Part shown: piece after piece, positions 26,192 through 34,461 of the stretch | Layout of the letters: each line of letters starts with the position of its first letter | How positions within the stretch are numbered: the stretch's first letter is position 1 | NCBI GenBank assembly: GCA_030605695.1 | Contig: JAUWHX010000021.1 | Span: 1 to 36,014, forward strand | DNA from: a bacterium | Lineage (GTDB): Bacteria > Hydrothermota > UBA3073 > JACQXS01 | Length of the DNA: 36,014 bases | Direction: 5' to 3' | Position numbers and translations under genes: made by a program | The notes under the pieces: model-generated | Database searches by the model: none | What the model saw: only the letters and a program-made list of their open reading frames with translations | Told to the model about the DNA's origin: nothing

Positions 26192-26587
26192 ATGATAAAA
26201 ATTGAGCATATTGGGATAGCTGTAAAAAATATTGAAGAAGGACTTAAGATTTGGGAAGATATTTTTGGACTCAGGACAGAGAAAATTACTCAAGTAAAAT
26301 CTCGAAATGTAAAAATAGCTCTTATTGATGCAGGAGGAGCAAAAATAGAACTTTTGGAACCTACGGGAGAGAAAAGCCCAATTGCAAAATTCTTGAAAAA
26401 GAGAGGCGAAGGATTACATCATATCTGTTTTGAAACAAAAGATATTGAGACTACTGTAGCCACATTAAAAAAGAAAGGGATTATGTTAATAGACAAATCT
26501 CCGAGACCTGGGGCATTTTCAAAGAAAATTGTTTTCTTGCATCCTTCTTCGTCCCAAGGTGTTCTCATCGAGCTTTGTGAGAAATAA
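26192..26587 (+). CDS. mce: Methylmalonyl-CoA epimerase (VOC/glyoxalase superfamily)
   Basis: MIKIEHIGIAVKNIEEGLKIWEDIFGL...LEPTGEKSPIAKFLKKRGEGLHHICFET...VFLHPSSSQGVLIELCEK. Confidence 0.9.
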   Translation: MIKIEHIGIAVKNIEEGLKIWEDIFGLRTEKITQVKSRNVKIALIDAGGAKIELLEPTGEKSPIAKFLKKRGEGLHHICFETKDIETTVATLKKKGIMLIDKSPRPGAFSKKIVFLHPSSSQGVLIELCEK

Positions 26588-28042
26588 ATGATTTTTCTGA
26601 CTTTTATTATCTTAAACAACTGGTCGCCTGATACTCTTATTAGTGAAGGTTATACTTCCTATCCCAACCAAAATAATATAGTTTGTGATGCAAGTGGAGA
26701 CATGCACATTTCATGGTTTAAATGGAATGGTGGGTCTTCATATTCTATATACTATCAACATTACACAGGGACTCAGTGGATAGGTTATGAAGACTTATCT
26801 ACCGGAATAACAGGAGGATTCAATTATTTACCATCTATAACAAATTGGAGTTCTGCATCTGGAGATTTGTTCCTTTTCGCATTATGGCAAACCAATTGGG
26901 TAAGTCATCGGGGCGAAGGATATTTTAGAATAGCTCTGAGGAAGTTTTCCTCAACTGGAGAATGGGAAGATACTATAGCATTTGTTTCATCTGATTCAAT
27001 GGATGCTTTTGCTCCCTGTGCAGTATGTGATTACAAAGGAGTAGTTCATATCGTATGGGAACAAGGATATGAAATTTGTTACAGGAATCTCACAGTCTTT
27101 GGCTTTTCAGATGAGATTTTTTATCTTTCAAACAGCGGGGTATATACAGCTTATCCTGCAATAGCAACTTTTGAAGAGAAATTATTCGTTGTTTGGGAAG
27201 ATTTAAGGGATGGAAATTTCGAAATATATTTTAAAGAATTTGATGGAAATAAGTGGAGTGATGATAAGAGAGTTACAAATTCAACTTCTGCTTCTCTTTT
27301 CCCAAGTTTATGTGTTGATTCAACTGGTATAGTTCATATCGTATGGCAAGAAGATGCAATCGGAGGATATAAAATCTTTTACACTAATTATACTCAAGGA
27401 AATTTTGATACTCCCAGCGTAGCTGTAGAATCTCCAAGCGAAGCAATGAGATCATCTATCGTAAGTGATGGGGAGAAAATTCATCTTGTATGGTCAGACT
27501 CAAGGGATGGAGACTGGGAAATCTATTACAAAGTTAAAAGTCAAAAGTTAAAAGTGAAAAGTGAATGGGAAGCTCCTGCAAGATTGACATATAGTTCAGG
27601 AGTTTCGGCAGACCCAAGTATCAGTGCAGACAAAGATGGAAATCTTTATCTCTTGTTTTGGGATACTCGTGATGGAAAGGCAAAAATATATTTCAAGAAG
27701 AAAGAACTCAAGAACACAAAAGCACAAGAGCACAAAAGTGTAAATTTAGTCATCTCGCCAAATCCGTTCACTCAAACTACAGTGATTAGGGTTCAGGGGT
27801 TAGGGGTTAGTGAAAAGCAAGCTGACCCTACGATTCACGATTCACGATTCACGATTCACGATATTGCTGGCAGACTCATCCGGGAATTTCCGATCCACGA
27901 TGCAGGGTTTGCGATTCACGAAGTAGTTTGGGATGGCAAGGATGCTAACGGAGTAGAGTTAAATTCTGGAATTTACTTTTTGAAAATTGAAAATCAAGAG
28001 TTGAAGAAGAAAATAGTTGAAAAAATCATTTTGATAAGATGA
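26588..28042 (+). CDS. Secreted BNR-like repeat protein with T9SS type A sorting domain
   Basis: 'GVVHIVWEQGYEI', 'LFVVWEDLRDGNFEIYFKEF', 'IHLVWSDSRDGDWEIYYKV' repeats; ISPNPFTQTTV...DIAGRLIREF...GIYFLKIENQELKKKIVEKIILIR. Confidence 0.87.
   Translation: MIFLTFIILNNWSPDTLISEGYTSYPNQNNIVCDASGDMHISWFKWNGGSSYSIYYQHYTGTQWIGYEDLSTGITGGFNYLPSITNWSSASGDLFLFALWQTNWVSHRGEGYFRIALRKFSSTGEWEDTIAFVSSDSMDAFAPCAVCDYKGVVHIVWEQGYEICYRNLTVFGFSDEIFYLSNSGVYTAYPAIATFEEKLFVVWEDLRDGNFEIYFKEFDGNKWSDDKRVTNSTSASLFPSLCVDSTGIVHIVWQEDAIGGYKIFYTNYTQGNFDTPSVAVESPSEAMRSSIVSDGEKIHLVWSDSRDGDWEIYYKVKSQKLKVKSEWEAPARLTYSSGVSADPSISADKDGNLYLLFWDTRDGKAKIYFKKKELKNTKAQEHKSVNLVISPNPFTQTTVIRVQGLGVSEKQADPTIHDSRFTIHDIAGRLIREFPIHDAGFAIHEVVWDGKDANGVELNSGIYFLKIENQELKKKIVEKIILIR
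27532..27566 (+). repeat. 7-bp array AGTTAAA/AGTCAAA/AGTGAAA (5 units) in CDS
   Basis: Exact 7-bp register; encodes KVKSQKLKVKSE. Confidence 0.88.
27710..27741 (+). repeat. 8-bp array AAGARCAC-type (4 units) in CDS
   Basis: aagaacac aaaagcac aagagcac aaaagtgt; encodes KNTKAQEHKSV. Confidence 0.75.
27784..27814 (+). repeat. GATTAGGGTTCAGGGGTTAGGGGTTAGTGAA element (copy 2)
   Basis: 29/31 identical to 12361-12391. Confidence 0.85.
27830..27862 (+). repeat. 7-bp array ACGATTC x4 in T9SS domain
   Basis: Exact register; encodes TIHDSRFTIHD next to the conserved IAGRLIREF. Confidence 0.9.
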
Positions 28043-31000
28043 GAAAAATTTCTGGATTAGCAATTTGTTGGTTTGCAAGTTTGCTGATAACAGGGAAAGT
28101 AGCAGATTCTTTTAGTTCTGGGAGATTGTGGAAAACCTCGCCTGATGGAGAGACCTCCTGGTATCAATTATCAAAGTCAGAAAATTTCTCCTACAAAGCT
28201 CCTCCTCAACTTATCTCTTCTAACCCAAGTGGTTGTGTAGTTGAAATTCCTTCAGGAGATGAGGAAGTTTTTATTCTTGTAGGTATTCCTCCTCGTGGAC
28301 AAGTTAAATGTAATCAAGGAACCATTGACCAAATTGCGTGGATAAGAAGACATCGGATTGCAAGAATTTCAGTCAAACCCTTCAAGAACAAAAAAAGAGA
28401 GATACACATAAATTGGGAAACAACTAAAGGAAATTTGGGATTACCTGAAAATACACCATTTGAGCATATATTAAGAAAACATCTTGTAAATTATGAAGTC
28501 TCAAAAAATTGGGTAAGACCAAGAAAAGTCAAAAGTCAAAAGTCAAAAGTCAAAAGTTGTAAAATTATTGTGGAACAAGAAAGAATATATCGTGTAAGTT
28601 ATGAAGATATTTGTGACATAATCCCAGAGAATATAGACCCCAGAACTATCAAGCTAACTCATTGTGGATTTGAAGTTCCTATAGTTATAAAGGGGGAAGA
28701 AGATGGAAATTTTAATTCAGATGATTGGTTTGAGTTCTATGCCAAGCGAAGAGAAGGTGAATTTACATACTTGAATTTATATTCTGATACAAATGTCTAT
28801 TGGCTTGAATTTGGAGGCCCACCCGGCGCAAGGTTAGCAAAAGAGAGCTGTGAGCCTTATCAAGCATCGGTTGTTTCTTCTTACCCATCTAAAATTCACT
28901 TTGAGCAAGACAGTATTTATAGACTTTTCGGTGATTACCCGGACACCATTGACCCTTGGTTCTGGGCTGGATTTGACTATGAGAAAAGTTTCTACTTAGA
29001 AACACCAAATCCAGTTACATCTGCCGATTGTAGTTTAAAAATTGTTCTTCGGACATCAAATGGGCCAGGAAAATGTCAGATAAAATTGAACAATAACTTC
29101 ATAGGAGAAATAGATTTTCCAGATGCTCAAGGATTCCCCATTACATTTGAAACATCCTTTTCACAAAATATTCTTAGAGATTCAACTGAGCTTACTCTTA
29201 CGCCAATAGCAGGAAATATTTATCTCAATTTTGTCGAATTAAGTTACTCAAGACTATATAAAGCTCACAACGGCTATATAAAATTTAAACCATCTGTTCC
29301 CGGAACCCACAAATTTAAGATAACTGGATTTGTGAACCCCGAAATCAAAGTTTGGAAAATCGGCACCTCATTTATTGTTGATGGGAAAAACGAGTATGAC
29401 GATAGTTCGCAAACTTACACTTACACTTTTCAAAACACAGCCGATATCTATACTGAGTATATAGCACGGGATTTTGAACTCAAGCATATACGAATTGAGA
29501 CTACTTCCTCAGACCTTAGGTCTCCAGCCAATCGGGCAGATTATATAATCATTACTAATTCGGAGTTCTATAATTCCGTCTCAAGTTATGCAAATTGGAA
29601 AGAGAGGCAAGGATTTACTTGCAAAGTAGTAAATCTTCAGGATATTTATGATGAATTCAATTTCGGACTTGTTTCTCCAAATGCTATTCACAATTTTCTA
29701 AAATATGCTTTTGAAACTTGGAGTCTCCCTCCTGTTTATGTATTATTACTTGGAGATGCCAGTTACGACCATCGCAACATTCTTGGCTTCGGCAATAATG
29801 ATATAGTTCCTTCTAAAACTTTGTTTGATGAAAACTTGATTCTTATCCCCTGTGATAATTTATATGCTTGTATTAGCGGTGATGACCCAATACCAGATAT
29901 CTTCTTGGCAAGATTACCTGCAAAAAATGTTCAAGAATTTAATATTATGTTTGGAAAACTCAAGCAATATGAAGAAGCAAAACTATGGGGAGAATGGAGA
30001 AAAACCTTTTTAATAGGAATCGGAGAAGAAGATTTAACTGATGAAATGGAAAAGCTCATAAAGAATATCCCCCAAAGTTATGAAGTTAAAAGAGCCTACT
30101 ATCCCAAAGTTTCCCAGCCTGAGCTCGTAAATGCCATTAACAAGGGTGCACTTTTTTTATCTTATATGGGACACAGTGGACAAAGAGAATGGGCTGGAGG
30201 ATTACTATGGAAAGATGCTCTCCCCGGACTTATGAATATAGGAAGACTTCCATTTGTAGCAGTGCTTGGATGTTACAATGGAGTTTTTGACCATCCCAGA
30301 GAAGATTTTATGGGTGAACTATTTGTAAAATCACCCGGCGCAGCAATTGCTTACTGGGGACCAGCAGGAGGCGTAGGGATAGGAGCTAAAGGTTTAATAA
30401 AAGGGCCCCTTGATGCTTTGTGCACTGAAGCAAAAAATACTTCTGGAATCCTTGCTCTCCACGGAATAATTGAATGCTTTGAAAGTACAAGACACCCCAA
30501 AAATGTATTGCAACAAGTACTTCTGGGAGACCCAACTACCCCTATTTACTCTCCTCAACAAAATATAGAGCTAACTCTAATACCTCCTTCTTTATTGCCC
30601 GGCGATAGTTGCACAATATTTGGCAAATTTCCTTCTAGTATTTCTGGAGAAGCAATCCTCACAATCTATACCAATGACACAACTCAATTCAAGAAAATCA
30701 GAACTTCTGTGACAGGAGGAAAGTTTGAAACAAGTTTTATATTACCAGACACCGTTGCTGAAGGAAATGGGAAAATCATAGCTTATGCTTGGAGCGATAC
30801 AACTGACTTCACTGGAATAACCCACTTTTCTATTAGTGTTCCTAATATTTACCCAATCCTCATTATACCGGAGAATCCTATAAGTAAAGACTCAGTTCTC
30901 ATAAAGGTAAAAGCTTTTGACCTCGCAGGAATCAACTGGGTAAGATGCCTCTGGGGAATAAATCCTCCTCCCTGGAACATAATCCCTATGCTTCCAGATA

Positions 31001-32367
31001 CTCAAGGTTACTTTACTGCAATAATTCCTCCACACCCTCCGGGAACAATAATATCTTTTGAAATAGAACTTGAAAATTGGAATCAAGAACTCTTTTCCGC
31101 CTGCTCCTCTTATCAAATTTTATCACTTCCAGACCTAACCGTCCATTCCAATTTCTGCTTACAAGGAACCTCTTATGTAAAAATATGTAGGAAAATAATT
31201 AACCGTGGTCAAGAACCAACTCCTCCATTTGAAGTTAGTTTTTATGCAATAGACTCGTCTCTTGATACTTTTTTCCTTGGCACGGATACCCTCGCTCTTA
31301 ATGGTGAAGAATATAAACTTGCGTGTGCCCCCTGGAACTTAAAAGAGGGTAATGCCCTTGTCGTAATAGACCCAACTAATGTAGTTGAGGAAAGTAACGA
31401 GGGAAATAATTATAGTAAGATAACTAACATCCTTGTTAATTTATTCGATGTAACTGAAGAATCTGGAACTAATGGATGGGTAAAAAGCTTTGATTCTTGT
31501 TTCCAATGCTCAATACCGTCACAATCAGTCTCAGCCCCCACTGTTTTAGAATTAAAAGATACTACGCTTGGATACATTGCAAGACTCCGAGCTAAATCAT
31601 CATCGCTCCTTCAACCTATGAGTATAGTAATGCACCCTGATTCCCTAAATCCTGCTATTTACAGATGGTCTTCAGACTACTCACGCTGGCTTCTTATTAG
31701 CACAGACACTCTCGTGAATACCCAGAAATTAGGAATCTTCTCTCTTATTCCACGCGAAGACATTACACCACCTGAAATTGCACTTAATATACAAACTGGA
31801 GCTTCATTTATTGCCACAAATTTGAAAATTGAGGCTATCTTATCTGACCCGAGTGGCATAGACATTCTTGATAATAAACCGAAAATTATCTGCGACCACG
31901 ACACTGTGCCGGACTCACTTTATTCCTATCCAACAGAGAATGCAAGCATTTGTGCACTCCCTCTTGTCTTCAGAAAAAACTTCTCAAACGGTCCACATAC
32001 TCTTTCTTTTATAGCTTGCGATTTTAATGGAAACTGCACAAAAAAGACTATAACAATCCATATAGGTCCATTTGAACCCCCCGGAAAATATTGCTGGGGT
32101 AATTACCCAAATCCAGTCCGAGGCAACAAGACCAAATTTTACTTTGAATTCACTATTCCACCAGATGAATTCAGAATAGATTTATATACGGTATCAGGAA
32201 GACTACTTAAAACCTTTACTCCACAACTTGCGGAGAAAATAGAGTTTGACTGGGATCTTAGAGTAGATGGAAAACTTTGCGCAAATGGTGTGTATTTTTA
32301 TAAAGTATTCGCGAAGAAAAGTGATACAAAAATTACTCGGATATTTAAACTTGCCATATTAAGATGA
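28039..32367 (+). CDS. porU: Peptidase C25 (gingipain-like) family protein, PorU-like T9SS sortase candidate
   Basis: 1442 aa; YIIITNSEFYNSVSSYANWKERQGF...YVLLLGDASYDHRN...ARLPAKN...LSYMGHSGQREW (His), VAVLGCYNGVF (Cys); C-terminal NYPNPVRGNKTKFYFEF...ANGVYFYKVFAKKSDTKITRIFKLAILR; ATGA overlaps on both sides; porV-like gene immediately downstream. Confidence 0.72.
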   Translation: MRKISGLAICWFASLLITGKVADSFSSGRLWKTSPDGETSWYQLSKSENFSYKAPPQLISSNPSGCVVEIPSGDEEVFILVGIPPRGQVKCNQGTIDQIAWIRRHRIARISVKPFKNKKREIHINWETTKGNLGLPENTPFEHILRKHLVNYEVSKNWVRPRKVKSQKSKVKSCKIIVEQERIYRVSYEDICDIIPENIDPRTIKLTHCGFEVPIVIKGEEDGNFNSDDWFEFYAKRREGEFTYLNLYSDTNVYWLEFGGPPGARLAKESCEPYQASVVSSYPSKIHFEQDSIYRLFGDYPDTIDPWFWAGFDYEKSFYLETPNPVTSADCSLKIVLRTSNGPGKCQIKLNNNFIGEIDFPDAQGFPITFETSFSQNILRDSTELTLTPIAGNIYLNFVELSYSRLYKAHNGYIKFKPSVPGTHKFKITGFVNPEIKVWKIGTSFIVDGKNEYDDSSQTYTYTFQNTADIYTEYIARDFELKHIRIETTSSDLRSPANRADYIIITNSEFYNSVSSYANWKERQGFTCKVVNLQDIYDEFNFGLVSPNAIHNFLKYAFETWSLPPVYVLLLGDASYDHRNILGFGNNDIVPSKTLFDENLILIPCDNLYACISGDDPIPDIFLARLPAKNVQEFNIMFGKLKQYEEAKLWGEWRKTFLIGIGEEDLTDEMEKLIKNIPQSYEVKRAYYPKVSQPELVNAINKGALFLSYMGHSGQREWAGGLLWKDALPGLMNIGRLPFVAVLGCYNGVFDHPREDFMGELFVKSPGAAIAYWGPAGGVGIGAKGLIKGPLDALCTEAKNTSGILALHGIIECFESTRHPKNVLQQVLLGDPTTPIYSPQQNIELTLIPPSLLPGDSCTIFGKFPSSISGEAILTIYTNDTTQFKKIRTSVTGGKFETSFILPDTVAEGNGKIIAYAWSDTTDFTGITHFSISVPNIYPILIIPENPISKDSVLIKVKAFDLAGINWVRCLWGINPPPWNIIPMLPDTQGYFTAIIPPHPPGTIISFEIELENWNQELFSACSSYQILSLPDLTVHSNFCLQGTSYVKICRKIINRGQEPTPPFEVSFYAIDSSLDTFFLGTDTLALNGEEYKLACAPWNLKEGNALVVIDPTNVVEESNEGNNYSKITNILVNLFDVTEESGTNGWVKSFDSCFQCSIPSQSVSAPTVLELKDTTLGYIARLRAKSSSLLQPMSIVMHPDSLNPAIYRWSSDYSRWLLISTDTLVNTQKLGIFSLIPREDITPPEIALNIQTGASFIATNLKIEAILSDPSGIDILDNKPKIICDHDTVPDSLYSYPTENASICALPLVFRKNFSNGPHTLSFIACDFNGNCTKKTITIHIGPFEPPGKYCWGNYPNPVRGNKTKFYFEFTIPPDEFRIDLYTVSGRLLKTFTPQLAEKIEFDWDLRVDGKLCANGVYFYKVFAKKSDTKITRIFKLAILR
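28527..28554 (+). repeat. 7-bp array AGTCAAA x4 in porU-like CDS
   Basis: Exact register; encodes KVKSQKSKVKS. Confidence 0.92.
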
Positions 32368-33380
32368 TAGTTACAAGTTACAAGTTGCAAGTCACAAGTC
32401 AGAGGTCTTTGGTTTTATGTTTACTTGCTACTTACTACTTACTACTCTCTACTTCTCTAAATGCCACTTGGTATAGTGCTGAACTCCTATCATTAAATGC
32501 AGGTCCAAGAGCTCACTCAATGGGATGCGCATATACTGCTATTGCTGATGATCCTTTTTCTCCTTGGTGGAATCCTGCCGGCCTTATTAAAAATCACGGA
32601 CCCTACATAGCAGGCATGCAAACGCGTCCATTTGGACTGGAAAACTTTAGTTTTATCAGTGCAGGCTACCCTCATAAAAAATTTGCATTCTCTATACTTG
32701 CCGCTTCTCTCAAAATTGACGAAATCCAGAGACTCCCAGATACCCTTGTCCCAGAGCCCATCGGTTTCTTTAAAGACCAGGAACTCGCTATCTTCCTTTC
32801 TTCCGCATATAAAATAAGGGAAAGTACTGAGGTCGGTATAAATATTAAACACCTGCGATATAATCTGGATGACACGCAGGCAAAAGGTTTTGGAGTTGAC
32901 ATCGGGATTAGTTCTAAACTCAATAATATTCCAATTGGACTCGTTATTAAGGATATCGGAGGAACTCGACTGAAATGGGATACCGGTCAAAAAGATTGCA
33001 GACAAACAAATTCTATTCTGGGAGCTGCTTACTCCTTTAATAACCCCTCTATTGGAAATTACTACCTTCCAGGAGACTTTTTGCTTTCAGCAGACATCGG
33101 ATACGAATACAAACCCTTTTGTGGAATCGGAGTTGAATACTCTTTTATGGATATGTTCTTCTTGCGAACTGGTTTCTCTGGAAAATCAAACAGCTTGAAC
33201 ACAGGAATAGGAATAAAAGTTCGTAATCTCTCTATTGATTACTCATTCTCTCCACATGACTTAGGTGTCTCTCATCAAATATCTGCTTCTATCACTTTCT
33301 TTAAAACGACTTCCCAACCTGAAAAGCGACATCCTCCAAAAACCCGCAAGCGTCGGAAATCGACTCAGCGACCGAAATAG
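32364..33380 (+). CDS. porV: PorV/PorQ-family outer membrane protein
   Basis: LSLNAGPRAHSMGCAYTAIADDPFSPWWNPAGLIKN...FISAGYPHKKFAFSILAASLK; follows the porU-like gene with ATGA overlap. Confidence 0.78.
   Translation: MIVTSYKLQVTSQRSLVLCLLATYYLLLSTSLNATWYSAELLSLNAGPRAHSMGCAYTAIADDPFSPWWNPAGLIKNHGPYIAGMQTRPFGLENFSFISAGYPHKKFAFSILAASLKIDEIQRLPDTLVPEPIGFFKDQELAIFLSSAYKIRESTEVGINIKHLRYNLDDTQAKGFGVDIGISSKLNNIPIGLVIKDIGGTRLKWDTGQKDCRQTNSILGAAYSFNNPSIGNYYLPGDFLLSADIGYEYKPFCGIGVEYSFMDMFFLRTGFSGKSNSLNTGIGIKVRNLSIDYSFSPHDLGVSHQISASITFFKTTSQPEKRHPPKTRKRRKSTQRPK
32369..32403 (+). repeat. 7-bp array AGTTACA (5 units) in porV signal-peptide n-region
   Basis: agttaca agttaca agttgca agtcaca agtcaga. Confidence 0.9.
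32422..32456 (+). repeat. 7-bp array TACTTAC (5 units) in porV signal-peptide hydrophobic core
   Basis: tacttgc tacttac tacttac tactctc tacttct; encodes LATYYLLLSTS. Confidence 0.9.
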
Positions 33381-34461
33381 GTCCTTCCATTAAACTAAAA
33401 ACCGAACTCAACCCTTCCTTGTAAAAACCGTCTATTCCTTCACCTATACTACCCGTTATCCCAATTACAGGAATCTTATGAGTTTTGCCAAATTGCATTA
33501 CCTCCCAAACCACCTTGCCATATCTTGTGTTTTTGTTTATCTCGCCCTCACCTGTGATTATAACATCTGCATCAGATACTCTCTCCTCAAAATCAAGCAA
33601 CTCCATTATAAATTTTGCTCCTCCAACAACTTCTGCCCCGATAACCGAAAGCCCAAACGGAACTCCACCAGATGCTCCCATCCATGGTTTTTTACTTAAA
33701 TCAACCATATCAACGACTTCTGAAAAATGAGTCAATCCGTTCTCAAGAATTTCTATCTCTTTATGAGAAGCACCCTTTTGACCAGCATATACCTTAGCCG
33801 CACCATCCGGACCAACCAAAGGATTCAAAACATCTGCAAGTACTATAATTTCTGGTATGGGCGAGGTTACCTCGCCCATACAAATTTCTTTTATCTTATT
33901 AAGAGTAATTCCAACTGGGATAAAATTATTACCAGATTCATCTAAAAACTTTACTCCCAGTGCCGCAAGAATTCCAGTTCCACCATCGCAAGTCGCACTA
34001 CCGCCTACACCAAGAATTATTTTATTAATGCCTTTTTCAACTATTGTTTTTATGAGTTCCCCAACTCCATATGTCGTTGTATTCATTGGGTTTCTCAAAT
34101 GAACCATTGAACCTTTAACCCCTTTAACCTTTGAACTCTTAAACCTTTCTTTTGGCAAAAGAGAAAGCCCTGCCACCTTCGCAAGCTCTATCACTACGGT
34201 GTCTTCCATAATTAAATATTCTGCTTCTATCTTATCCCAAAGAGGACCGGCAATTTTTCTTTTATAGCTCTCACAGTCTTGCGCTCTTGTGCACTTGTGC
34301 TCTCTTATTACCTCAAGAGTCCCATCTCCACCATCAGCTAAAGGAATCTTTTCAATCTTTGCTATAGGCAAAACTTTCTCTAATCCCTTCTCAATACAAT
34401 TCGCCACTTCCAGACTGCTCATACAATCCTTAAAGGAATTAGGAGCAACTACAATCTTCAT
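33301..34461 (-). CDS. Glycerate kinase (GarK/GlxK family)
   Basis: MKIVVAPNSFKDCMSSLEVANCIEKGL...IPLADGGDGTLEVI...IILGVGGSATCDGGTGILAALG...VGPDGAAKVYAGQKGA...DVIITGEGEINKNTRYGKVVW. Confidence 0.95.
   Translation of the reverse strand: MKIVVAPNSFKDCMSSLEVANCIEKGLEKVLPIAKIEKIPLADGGDGTLEVIREHKCTRAQDCESYKRKIAGPLWDKIEAEYLIMEDTVVIELAKVAGLSLLPKERFKSSKVKGVKGSMVHLRNPMNTTTYGVGELIKTIVEKGINKIILGVGGSATCDGGTGILAALGVKFLDESGNNFIPVGITLNKIKEICMGEVTSPIPEIIVLADVLNPLVGPDGAAKVYAGQKGASHKEIEILENGLTHFSEVVDMVDLSKKPWMGASGGVPFGLSVIGAEVVGGAKFIMELLDFEERVSDADVIITGEGEINKNTRYGKVVWEVMQFGKTHKIPVIGITGSIGEGIDGFYKEGLSSVFSLMEGPISVAESISDACGFLEDVAFQVGKSF
33855..33881. repeat. Perfect palindrome GTATGGGCGAGG-tta-CCTCGCCCATAC inside glycerate kinase
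   Basis: 12-bp perfect arms, total 27 bp; encodes MGEVTSP between 'NKIKEIC' and 'PEIIVLADVLNPL'. Confidence 0.9.
34097..34144 (-). repeat. 8-bp array (6 units, GTTTAAGA/GTTCAAAG family) inside glycerate kinase
   Basis: Minus strand gtttaaga gttcaaag gttaaagg ggttaaag gttcaatg gttcattt; 48 bp; encodes FKSSKVKGVKGSMVH. Confidence 0.88.
34274..34305 (-). repeat. 8-bp array (4 units, AGAGCACA family) inside glycerate kinase
   Basis: Minus strand agagcaca agtgcaca agagcgca agactg; encodes EHKCTRAQD. Confidence 0.75.
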
